Shown here: one piece after another, positions 34,536 to 45,130 of the stretch
Numbering within the stretch: position 1 is the stretch's first letter
Layout: each line of letters starts with the position of its first letter
Assembly (NCBI GenBank): GCA_002749535.1
Contig: MZZL01000409.1
Span: 2,868,160 to 2,932,159, forward strand
Direction of reading: 5' to 3'
Source: Apophysomyces variabilis
Lineage: Eukaryota > Mucoromycota > Mucoromycetes > Mucorales > Mucoraceae
DNA: 64,000 nucleotides
Notes under the pieces: model-generated
What the model was told of the DNA's origin: nothing
Seen by the model: only the letters and a program-made list of their open reading frames with translations
Databases searched by the model: none
Position numbers and translations under genes: made by a program

Positions 34536-36631
34536 TTTGCATTATATAGTAGTCTGGAAAAAAAAAAGATTGGTTAAACGGACTGGTGACTCAGAATGGC
34601 TTGTGTCTCCTTCAATCGGTGGGGCGCGGAGTATTATTTGGCCCCTTTCCAAGAACTGAAACCGTTCCGCGGGATTCGGATGTACTGCTCCCTGGGGAGC
34701 AACAATCGGTCGGGACTCGCCATTCTGTCATTCCCCATGGTACCTTAATATCCTCTTATTGCGAAATACCCATACACGAACATGAACACTTTCAATCGTT
34801 CTAGACAACTCACTTTGAGATTCTTCAAGATGAACTTTGTTATAGATACGGATAGAGCAGATAAAGACCAATAAATGCAGATACTTCCAATTAAATAGTC
34901 TTTCATGTGGGAACGATATGTTCTAATGGCTATAGTTAGGCCATGCTAGGCAGTTTCACATGGTACGTAGAGGTTTTACTCGGCTCGATGTAAGATGCCC
35001 CTGTTTCTCCTTTGCGAGGGTGCCTGAAAGCTTTGAATCTTTGAGAGCAGCGTTGTCTAGGCAATTGTCTGTTATGGCCCGTTGTGCTGACCTACATCAG
35101 CACGTTTCTCATGATCCTTGATGGAATAAGTTTGAAGCTCAAAACCTTCGGTACATCCTTGCGTGATCTTGCCAATAGTGGGATCCATGATATAATCCCT
35201 ACACGTCAGACGCTTCAGAGGATTAGGAAGGTTATGCTAAGAATCAAAGGTCGCCGTTTACGGGCAATGCATGTTGGCCACGTGCGTGTTATCAATACTA
35301 AACTTTTAAGCTATACCTTGTTTTGTGAAGTGCGCCATATCAGCTTTTGTTTTAGAACCAATGCTCTTTTCACATCTATAAATGGGAAGCCACGGTTATA
35401 TCTATTCCTGGCACAGTGGAGCTTGTATCTCCCTTATTGACTCGGGTCCAATTTTTAAGTCCACACCAGTTGACTTGTCTGATTTCTGTTTGGTTCGACC
35501 CCTCACTCTTAGTTTCCTCTTATCTTTCTTTCCAAATATGAATCTATGGGGTACATCAACTTTAAGCCTGTTGCTGACGTATCCTCTCAGGTCTGAAACG
35601 TTGATATGACAACATATTTGGTCGGAGATGACTAGTCCATTTGCTTGTTACCATTCTGCATCAATGAATCTTGTGCGTACAGTTCAATCAATTGCTTAGG
35701 TTTTCATACTTAGCGACCTGGACTTTTCTGTGTATTTTCCAAATCTAGATCATGAAGAGCATTTTCGAGTTCATGTTACGAAAGACGATTGAGGATATAA
35801 CAACATTATCCAATATCTAAAAGCTCAGAACTTGTTCTTGGCTAAAGAGCATTTGCTTTTCTTACCTGAGCCAGGGATCCCAATATAGTCCTAGAGTAGT
35901 TTCTTCTGCTGATAATCCTGATTCAACCATCCACTTTCTTCTTGGGTTTTTCTTTCATGCAGTTGAGGTGGCAGCATGTGCACGGATAACAAACTGAATA
36001 TTCCTTTCCATTCATTTTCAATATCTATATCTCAACGGAACTTCGCCTCTATAAGGATGTATACAACGACATTACATGAGTCAAAAAGGATTTGTTATCC
36101 CTTAACTTGAACTTTTTTTCTTTCTGGGAAATCCAACTGCTCTAAAAATCTGGAAACCATCTTTGATTATATAACAAATTCAATGTTCAGGCAATAGCGA
36201 AGTGCACAGGTCATACAGTACATACCTCTAATCGCAGCAATAGATGATACAATGGAAGCGTATGTTGCATCGATGCAGTCAGACACAAAGAGCAACACAA
36301 TAAATGAGAATAACAATCTGTATAAGCTAAAACAGCGGTAATCCCATTGTCGTACTGTCTAACCTCTCTGACGGATGAACTGGTATGATGGTGGGAAAAA
36401 GAAAACATGTGTCTATGATCTCATTTTGATTTTCTGTTTCTTTGCGGCTATCTCAAAGGTCCGTAACACGTTGAAAAATGCGCGGGAAAGGTATATTTGC
36501 TTATCATCTGGTAAAAACTGCACTTTCCTCAGAGAATAAAAACTACGCAACAGTATCGAAACCGTCTAATGTTAGTCACCTGCCAGCGGTTTGTATGACT
36601 CCGACATGCAGCTAGCATACTGATCAAATAT
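34536..36631. other. Gene-poor region with retroelement fragment
   Basis: No intact gene. A retropepsin-like fragment at about 35370-35450 is listed separately. The remainder shows only short random frames. Confidence 0.4.
35084..35609 (+). mobile_element. Decayed LTR-retroelement fragment (retropepsin-like)
   Basis: One plus frame ends SINGKPRLYLFL and the +1 frame continues HSGACISLIDSGPIFKS. Joined across a one-base shift this resembles the active-site region of retropepsins (NGKP...L-D-S-G-A-x-I-S-L-I), with the catalytic Asp codon changed to His. Flanking frames are open for about 115 and 75 codons but show no other clear domain. Interpreted as a dead Ty3-like or related gag-pol fragment; no LTRs were found by eye. 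Confidence 0.35.
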
Positions 36632-38289
36632 TTGTTCTCTTCTTTTCATTGCGCCATGCTTTTTTCCAGGAATCCCGGAAACAATGCTATACGCTCATTT
36701 ACTCTATCTGTGAGATCAGGAGGCGAACTACCTGTGGCATTTGGCCCTGGTTCAGTTATCAATGGTAAGACCATGTTGCTTTTTCCAAAGATTTGCTGCA
36801 TGGCATGTTCACCTTTGCAATCCAGGCTCTGCTTTGTTGACATTAGATAAAAGTATACTGGCACATAATATAAGGGTTGTGTTCAAGTGCGAAGAAATGG
36901 ATATGAATAAGACAACAACTACCCTTTTTTCTGTTGAAGCATTGGTATGGGGGAAGGCTGCCTCAGGTAAAATGAATCGGCGTTTTGGGTTAGTTACACA
37001 CGTAGTCTGATCTTTTTTATTTTTTCTAAAAGCAGAACAAGAACCGCATGAATTAGTCGAAGGGTCGCACATGTATCTGTTTGCTATTCGATTACCTCTC
37101 GTTAATTATCCTCCATCCATTCGTGACACGTACGTTGGACATCAAATAGAATATTCAGTTCAAGGTTTCTTGGAACTGCAATCCGATACGTTATCATGCG
37201 CAAAGACTGCGCCTGTGCCTGTGATGTATCTTCCCCTGGTGACCTGCATGCCGCTGGACAATAATAATTTGCCTACTGAACCTCCCACAAAAATGGAGCT
37301 ACTCAAAAGTGCCAAAGCGTCAGTCGGAATCACAGCTCAGTTGATCAAGCCGGCTTATTGTCCAGGTAATTCTGTACCATATGCTGTTCTCGCAAAAGCA
37401 TCCTAATACTCCCACTTTTTTTTTGAATATGTTAGGTGATATGTGTACCGTGAAACTTATCATTGACAATCAATCTGAGGGGAAAATCACATCCGTTCAT
37501 ATATCGCTTGTTTCTACTGTCAGCACACTGGCGCAGCCGAATGCGGATGGGAATGACACATCGATGTCGTCCATTTTGTCTAACGAAGCTACTCAACGAC
37601 AGCGCCATACTCTTCACTCTGAGACTTTTTATGTTTCGGTCAAAAAGCAAAGCAAGGATCAATCTATCTTTCAGTTCCGAGTCCCGCCCAATTCAGTACC
37701 AACGACGCAAAATTACATCGGCAAATATTTGGAAATTTCGTATGAAGTCATCGTGTCCGTTCCCTTGACGGGTACAGGAGTTTCCGAGAGCACTCCTGGC
37801 GGCGTTTGGTCATCTCTGTCATTCACTAGCACACCGACAGCTGTCAGCACGATTGCTCTCCCTATCATCATTGCTACCGTGCCTCCTTCATACCCCGTTC
37901 CTCATGACCTTCAGATTCTACGCGCATCGAATGGAGCTGAACCCGAGAAACCATCTTTTATACCTAACATTGAATCCCCTTTACCTAGCCCATCCAGCCC
38001 CTTTTTAGGCAGCGGTAGCTGGGGTCCTGGAAGTCCTGCCGATTCCGAACGCCTATCCATGTCTCCATCAAACTCTTTTCGTTTGGAAGAGGGTGATATG
38101 GGTGAATCTGAAATTAGTAAAGCAGATATCAGCTGTCAGGATGCTACAGGGCATTTAATGGTCCCTTCGATAGCCGAAAATGCTAGCCGAGACTCACGTC
38201 GAAGATCCGTTGGCTCCAATGCCAGTGATTGCGTAGTGGAGGTCAATGCACTTTCGGATACCGGAGGAAATACGCTGGCTGCACAATGA
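36632..38289 (+). CDS. Arrestin-like (alpha-arrestin) protein
   Basis: Exons 36632-36764, 36826-36966, 37036-37365 and 37436-38289 sum to 1458 nt, 485 aa; a start at 36656 (MLFSRNPG) would give 477 aa. N-terminal arrestin fold: SFTLSVRSGGELPVAFGPGS, VINGSALLTLDKSILAHNIR then VVFKCEEM, YLFAIRLPLVNYPPSIRD and IEYSVQGFLELQS. C-terminal arrestin fold: KASVGITAQLIKPAYCPGDM, CTVKLIIDNQSEGKITSVHI, ISYEVIVSVPL. A Ser/Pro-rich tail follows. Alpha-arrestins are adaptors that bring ubiquitin ligases to plasma-membrane cargo. No PPxY motif is obvious in the tail, so the mode of ligase recruitment is open. Exon 3 has a tandem NAG acceptor (aagcag), allowing two proteins differing by one residue. Confidence 0.85.
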
Positions 38290-38959
38290 GCTGCATTGGT
38301 AAGCTTACTATGATCCTCGAAAAGACCTATTTTTATTTACGCGCAGATATACACAGGAAACTGCAGAACTGCAGGCCATGCTTTCTTCGTTAAACTGAAC
38401 AATGGGCCAGTCCGTTATTCTCAGGTTTGGTTGGATAAAAGAATCGTCGAGTTATCAGTCCACTATAGTTTCTCTTATACATTTATTCTATTATTATAAC
38501 TTTTTTGATAAAGTATGCAAACGTATTTTAATTTGTCAAGTGCGGTTTTTTTGTAACCTATGGGGAAAGCTTGGTCGAGCACGTATTGATTTTGGACGAC
38601 TATTTGCACTGCCCCGATCTTTTTTTCTTTGCATAAATTTCAAGCAAGCTTACGCTAAAAGCAATCAAATGGAAATCAATACAAGTACATACAACGGTTG
38701 ATGACCGTAGGACTTGTGATGTGGTATAGACTCTCCGAACCGCGCTTTATATTTGTAGATCAAATAATATACAGAGCTTTCTAACTGATATACTATTCTT
38801 GATAACTTTCATAGCCGGGCACTCGTGGATTATTAAGAGCGATATCAGTAATGGCGGTAAACAGTAGTTTCCCCAATATCCCTATCTCAGAAGACCACCA
38901 ATTACAACAGTAATGCAATACTTTCGTAAAAAATTCTTAGACTCGAGAAACAATTGAGA
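38290..38959. other. Intergenic between arrestin-like gene and DIRS remnant
   Basis: AT-rich 3' flank; no gene recognised. Confidence 0.45.
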
Positions 38960-40940
38960 TATGAGTGAGGATTTTAAGTCCATGTCCCCTTGCAAAGATA
39001 TTCGAGGAAATGGTTTACTCTTCCACGACTGATTTCTCCACGAACCTCAAGAAATACGCTCGAGAAGCCCTTTCTTACGATGGAGACGACTGGATATGCC
39101 AGAAACAATCAATAAAAGGTTTCTTGCTGACGTTGAAAGACACAACATGGATACCTATCAAATCGTTTCGCTCGAATTCAAGGAACAAAGAACATTAAAG
39201 CTGAGAATCTACGTCGATACGTTGACCGGTCAAAGAGCGGATTGGGCCATAAAATTGGAAATATTCGAAATATCAGGGATTTGTCCAGAGAAGAAAAGGA
39301 ACGATTCGGCAGCTAGGCTCGATATTATTCGCCCTACAGCTATACGGCGAAATGGTCAAGAGCTCGTTCATTAAACCCGACTTCAGGATGGGCTGGTAGC
39401 CCATCCTCGATTGGAAGATGTTCAGCCCAATCGCTTGACCCGCATGACGAGTGGAAAATAGCCCGTGGATTTGGTTCAGAAGTTTGTTCAAAGATAGGGG
39501 CCGCTGCGAATAGACGGATTCGCCGGTCGTCACAATCAACAGTTGAAAACGTTCTGAGCTGAAGACCGGTCCCGCAGCAGCGTCAACGGGTGCTTTGGCC
39601 CAACCATGGCCGGCGAAGGACTGTATTTACACCCACCTTGGCGATTGAGGCCCAGGGTGCTGCTGAGGTTCCAAAAGCAATGAGTCAAGGAAACTGTTCT
39701 ACTGACAACACTATGGACTACGCAGTTTTGGTATCCTATGCTTCTACGACACAGGTGCGATTCCCAACTCGTCATGCAGATCAGCAAGAAATGGACATTA
39801 GCCACCTGGAACTTACCTAACACAGCTCTCAACAAACAGGCTCGGCTCAAGTGACAGAGTCTCGTTACAAAACAACCGGTCATCGCCTCGAACCAGGCAT
39901 ATGATAGAGGATGGGATTTTGTGGGCTGACTGGGATAAAACGGGATATTCCATCTAAAAATCCAAAGAAATACAACGCCAGTACGCTCTTCAACTTTCTA
40001 GTAGCGCATCGGCACTATTCCTATCAATAGTTCAATATCCTGAGAGCCTCAGTCTCATCTGTGTTTGGGGTAATCTGTTTAGCAAAACCTCCTGGTTGCA
40101 GACCAAAGCATTAATTCAGGATTGTTTCAAGGCAAAGAAAAAGTCAGAGATCAAGTTGCCACCAATACAGCAGTTAGAAACATGAGAAGTCAACATTGTC
40201 ATCCATACATTGGCAATGAGCTACAGGGAAACCAGAACCCACCATTGTGCTAACTACAGCAAAAAAAAAAACAATGTTATTGCTTTGTATTGCTACCACG
40301 TGGCGACCCCGATCAGATATCGGTTCCTTGCAGGTTACAGACGTTAAGTTCGCATTTGTCTCGGAGCACTCAAGCGAGATACAAGGAGTAACACTGCTCA
40401 TAAGAAACCCAAAGGAAGTGCAACATAGGTGTCTAGACTCAGTATGATGGAGTTATAGGACTGTTGCTCACTGCGAATGTTGAACACGTTTCTGGGCCCG
40501 CACAGCCCATCTACGTTACGCATTGCCTGAGGATTAGACCGTCTTTCTGGCCTACATCATGGATCAGAGAAGACCTGTTGCATTAACTCTTCAAGCATTG
40601 CAATATTGTTAAAGAGGGTGTGCAGAAAGCGGGTATCGACACGAAGAAGTTCTCAGCACACTCCATCAGATCAGCAGTTAGCACCAAGGCAGTTTAACTG
40701 GGCCGCTCGATCTCGCAAGTGAAAAGACACGCTAATTGGAGTCAAACCGCAGAAACTTTTGAACGATTCTGTTGGAAATCACCACTCCAGGAAACGGTGA
40801 GCACCAGCATCAACAAGTCAATTATTTCGAACGCTACAGAGAAGAGTACCACATCAGCAGCCCGGAGAGAATCAACCAGGATTGGATTAGGCACGATATG
40901 CAAAGCGCAAAAAAAAATTATCCCCTTGATCAACACCTAG
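38960..40940 (+). mobile_element. Degenerate DIRS-like retrotransposon (RT/RNaseH and tyrosine recombinase remnants)
   Basis: Broken coding sequence in all three plus frames with many stops and shifts. Order of recognisable pieces: a segment before 39375 ending SAARLDIIRPTAIRR; then AGEGLYLHPPWRLRPRVLLR (about 39606-39670), matching the PPW.L.PRVL motif after the RNaseH of DIRS elements; TTLWTTQFWYPMLLRH (about 39700-39755), matching the following W-x-x-x-x-WYP-x-L motif; then a tyrosine recombinase from about 40240. RT/RNaseH followed by a tyrosine recombinase is the DIRS order, and integrase or LTRs are not seen. Ends are not defined; the inverted or split repeats of DIRS elements were not located. 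Confidence 0.68.
40240..40815 (+). pseudogene. Tyrosine recombinase of the DIRS-like element, broken
   Basis: KTMLLLCIATTWRPRSDIGS (first catalytic Arg region), GVTLLIRNPKEVQ (beta region with Lys), then AHSIRSAVSTKAV (H-x-x-R box, about 40661-40700) and SQVKRHANWSQTAETFERFC (second His and the tyrosine region). The catalytic tyrosine position of F-x-R-F-Y reads Cys (tgt). At least three in-frame stops or shifts separate the pieces, so no functional enzyme is encoded. Confidence 0.7.
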
Positions 40941-40944
40941 CAAC

Positions 40945-41116
40945 GCGTTGGTACACAATTATTTCGCCAAATCTACCTTGATCCGTGATTTCCTTGTTCA
41001 GGATGCTGAACGCTTGTCCAACCTCACAGATGCGCTCATGACGATCCGCATGCGCCCTTCTGGGTCCGTCTCTGCTTTTACTGCTCGTTTAGAACGTTTA
41101 CGGTTGATGTATTCTT
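40945..41116 (+). mobile_element. Gag-like retroelement fragment
   Basis: Open segment reading FAKSTLIRDFLVQDAERLSN, LTDALMTIRMRPSGSVSAFT and ARLERLRLMYSF. The M-x-P-x-x-S-V-x-x-F-x-A-R-x-E-x-L pattern is typical of retrotransposon gag domains. It abuts the DIRS remnant directly and is followed by a GC-rich block (ggccgtaggccg). It may be a separate inserted fragment or a rearranged piece of the same element. Confidence 0.4.
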
Positions 41117-41160
41117 TTAATAGGGGGGCCGTAGGCCGACCACTTAACACCGTTATCTGA

Positions 41161-41890
41161 GGGTAATGGGTCCAGAGATTGACCGTCCCCTTCCCTTCTC
41201 TCGTTTCTTCGCTCAGACGATATAGTTATTCGTTTGGCGCCACTTGATTCTATTTTCTGTTGAATAAATAATGAAATATGGTCACACGGTCTCTCGATCC
41301 AGAGAATGGATAATGACCGTAGGACGAAGGATGAGTTACGGCCCGCCACCACCCCGTTAGCACCGCGAATTCTTTGTTTGGCAAGCTCACTTTGCCGCCA
41401 ATAAGAGACAAAGCTTCGAAAAATTTGAATACTTGGCCGAAAGTTATAAATAAATAGCATATTATGATAGAAGTTTGTTTTTTTGATCTATGAATAAAAA
41501 AGCGCGACTCGAAGAATCCGTACCACACGCTTCATTGCAGATCCAAGAAGCTCGGCGTGAGTGACTGCTGTCCGGACCGTACTGTACCTCGCCGGACACC
41601 CTCCCTTCCATGATGGTGGTGAGCATGGTTTGCCTTGTGAAATCCTCCTCTTTAACATCAGGTATGAAGCTGTTGTCTATCATGCTTGAAGATATAGCAT
41701 TGGATTGCTAACGGATGTGCCATCTTCTTTCTCTATCAATTCATCGATTATTTAAAATCATTTTACGGCTTATCGTCACCTATCCGTCCTTCTGCTGCTC
41801 GAATGTGAATAATTTACAATGTACCTATATGCGATTTTCCCCGTTTTACGACATGTCATTTAAAATGAACGACGAATACGAAAAAAAAGG
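41161..41890. other. Intergenic; repeat-like GC-rich block then RPS5 promoter
   Basis: 41117-41600 has a base composition and CpG content different from neighbours and may be non-coding repeat DNA linked to the retroelement cluster. 41600-41890 is the RPS5 upstream region. Confidence 0.35.
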
Positions 41891-42750
<860 letters not shown>

Positions 42751-42888
42751 ATGATCCAGCTTCCTTGTCATGTAGACATCACGAAAATAATAAAAAAAAA
42801 AGGAAAAAGAATGCTTCCATGGGAACAGAAACTCTTTTTCTTTGTGGTTTTTCAATCAGAAAACGTTTTTTTTTGTTTAATCAAGTTT

Positions 42889-43529
42889 TTAAGCCTTAAC
42901 GGCATACTTGCGACGGGGGAAATAAGCCAACTTCTTTTGCTGCTTAACAGTCTTCAAGCTGCGTTCGTAAGGTGTCAAGGCACGGCGCATGGCACGAGTC
43001 TTCTTGATGCGGAGATCCAAGGGGACAAACTTCTTCTTCTGATAGAAAAGACGAAGCTGTTCGCGCTGGGTCTGGTTGATGACAGTCAAAACGCGAGCAA
43101 CATCCTTGCGAGCCTGGCCACTGGAATCAAATCATAACATACATCGGTTTGTTAGAAAATAGAATCCACCAACATGATCTGACCCAAGCAAAAACTTACA
43201 TGGCCTGAAGCTTGGAGGCCGAACCTCCCGCGACTTTCTGAACCTTGAGAGAAGCAAGGGCCTGCTTCTGTTCATCAAGGATCTTCAACAATTCAGCCTT
43301 GTTCTTGTTGCGAAGTAAGTGGGCTTTGACTTCAGCCTACAATAAGGTAACATTAACTTCATCATGGCTTTTCTGTAAATGAAAGGGATCCTCTCCCCTT
43401 CCCGATTCATCCGCGATCTTTTCGGCTGCTCCTCCGTTTTGCGTCATGTCCATATGCGTGTCGAATCAATAGTGGATGATTGGGATGGATGGATGAGGAT
43501 TCCCAAAAATGAACCGAACCACGTACCAT
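42889..43529 (-). CDS. RPL35: 60S ribosomal protein L35 (uL29)
   Basis: Exons (complement) 42889-43120, 43200-43336 and 43527-43529 sum to 372 nt, 123 aa. The ATG is alone in exon 1 (ATG|gtacgt), then a 190-nt intron. Product: [83 protein letters not shown], a complete uL29 at the polypeptide exit tunnel. It ends tail-to-tail with RPS5, with only 138 nt between the stop codons. Confidence 0.96.
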
Positions 43530-43995
43530 GGGAACCGATGGATGGATAAAGAGAGGGAGGACTCAAGCCGCAGATGCCTTCTGCCTGACCATCTCAGTGG
43601 GACACCCCTTCCCCAGAATTTCAAACCCCGCAGCATGAATGGCTGCAACGCGGCACTCTCTCCTCTCATTAATGAATATGCTTTCCCTTCCTTTAAATTC
43701 GAAACCATACCTTAAATAAATACATAAGAGATGGACAAACCATTGCTTTTATTTCTTTGCAAAGCTGTCGTTTTCTTCTTATGGATGGCGTCATTATCAT
43801 CGTCGTTTCGACTAAGTACCTTCGCACCGTCGATCCATCTCCTTCCAGCGAACCATTAGGCACGCAACAGTCAATTTTTTGTAGTAACGGTTTATTCAGT
43901 AAGAATATTTACTCTACACATCTATGATCTCGAACAGAAGATGCGACATTCTATCACCGAGCACGTTGATATGATACGACAATTCTAACTGATCG
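43530..43995. promoter_or_regulatory. RPL35 upstream region / ERG28 3' flank
   Basis: Promoter of RPL35 on the minus strand followed by the 3' flank of ERG28. Pyrimidine/purine-rich near the RPL35 start; no further gene. Confidence 0.45.
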
Positions 43996-44621
43996 CTAGT
44001 AAAATATGACATAATCGTCATAGGATCGCACCAACCAAACCAAAGAGGTGACTAAATGGAAAAGGAGAGAGAAAAAGTATGAATAGCTGACACGGATTTC
44101 GGTTATAACCAGCTTACCTGCCACAACAAGAGGGGACATAAAAGGTCCATTGAACTTGCAACCACCAAATACCAATAATTCGCCCAGATAATGGGTCAAG
44201 GCAATGACATAAGTCCAGATGCCAAGTTCATACATGCTAGATTATGGATTTCATTTAATATAGGTAGAAAACCACGGCGCGTCAATAGCATAGGCCACTT
44301 ACAATTTATGCTGTAAATGGAACGCGGCATAAATACGAATCATGCTGACAGACCAAGTCCATGTGGCAAAGAGACGTGCACTTAGTCCAGTCACTACCAT
44401 GGTTTTCTGTAAGATGCCCGAGAAGCAGGATGAGCGCCAGTTAATGCTTCATTACCTTCATGGGGCTTATTGGCATAGACGCGCTTAGTCAAGGATGACG
44501 TGCAAAAGTTCTGAACCGTGTTAAAGATGCCAAGCGCCGAGGTAAAGAGAAGCCATTTGGGAAGATACCCTTCAGGAAGCGTGGAGAAGATATCGGTGAC
44601 GGTTTGGATAACGGCTGACAT
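43996..44621 (-). CDS. ERG28: Ergosterol biosynthesis scaffold ERG28
   Basis: Exons (complement) 43996-44051, 44118-44236, 44303-44393 and 44456-44621 sum to 432 nt, 143 aa. ERG28 is an ER membrane scaffold holding the C-4 demethylation enzymes (Erg25/26/27). Family signatures: LPKWLLFTSALGIFNTVQNF, GLSARLFATWTWSVSMIRIYAAFH, MYELGIWTYVIALTHYLGELLVFGGCKF, and TSLVWL near the end; four membrane helices, typical length. The second-exon acceptor (ggtag at 44394-44398) was chosen because it keeps VTGLSARL in frame; a nearer upstream AG would not. Confidence 0.94.
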
Positions 44622-45130
44622 GAGAGCACTGTAGTAGGAAAAGAAAGAAGTATAGACGGACTTTGAAAACATAACGTGCAAGGCAAAACCGAGACAAGGC
44701 AGCCTCACGAGTTCCAGCCTCAAATGACTTCCAACAATACGGAAAATCACCATCAGCTACACATAATCACTTCATATCCTTACTTGGCGTATGGATACGA
44801 CCAAAGCCATTATCTATGTCTAGGTTATCAAACCATTCGCATTTACAACATTTTATGCTACTTTAACAATGACAACCGATGTTACGATGTCTGTGTTCAC
44901 CTATTGTCTTCTCCAAAAAAAAAAAAAAAAGGAATCTTGTTTATTTTTTGACCTTCTCGTTTTCCGCTAACAGTTTCACACCAATTCAGAGTAAAAAAAT
45001 TCCAAGAGCAAAAAAAAAAAACCCAAACAGATAAAAATGGAATTAACAAGGAAGTCATGAATGTAAGGAGGGTGACGATTCATGCTGCGGTTCTATAGTG
45101 TCATGTTAATACAAATTTCACTCGAAGATA
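44622..45130. promoter_or_regulatory. ERG28 upstream region / ataxin-2 3' flank
   Basis: Tandem minus-strand genes; this holds the ERG28 promoter and the ataxin-2 homologue 3' flank, with poly-A/T runs. No other gene. Confidence 0.45.
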
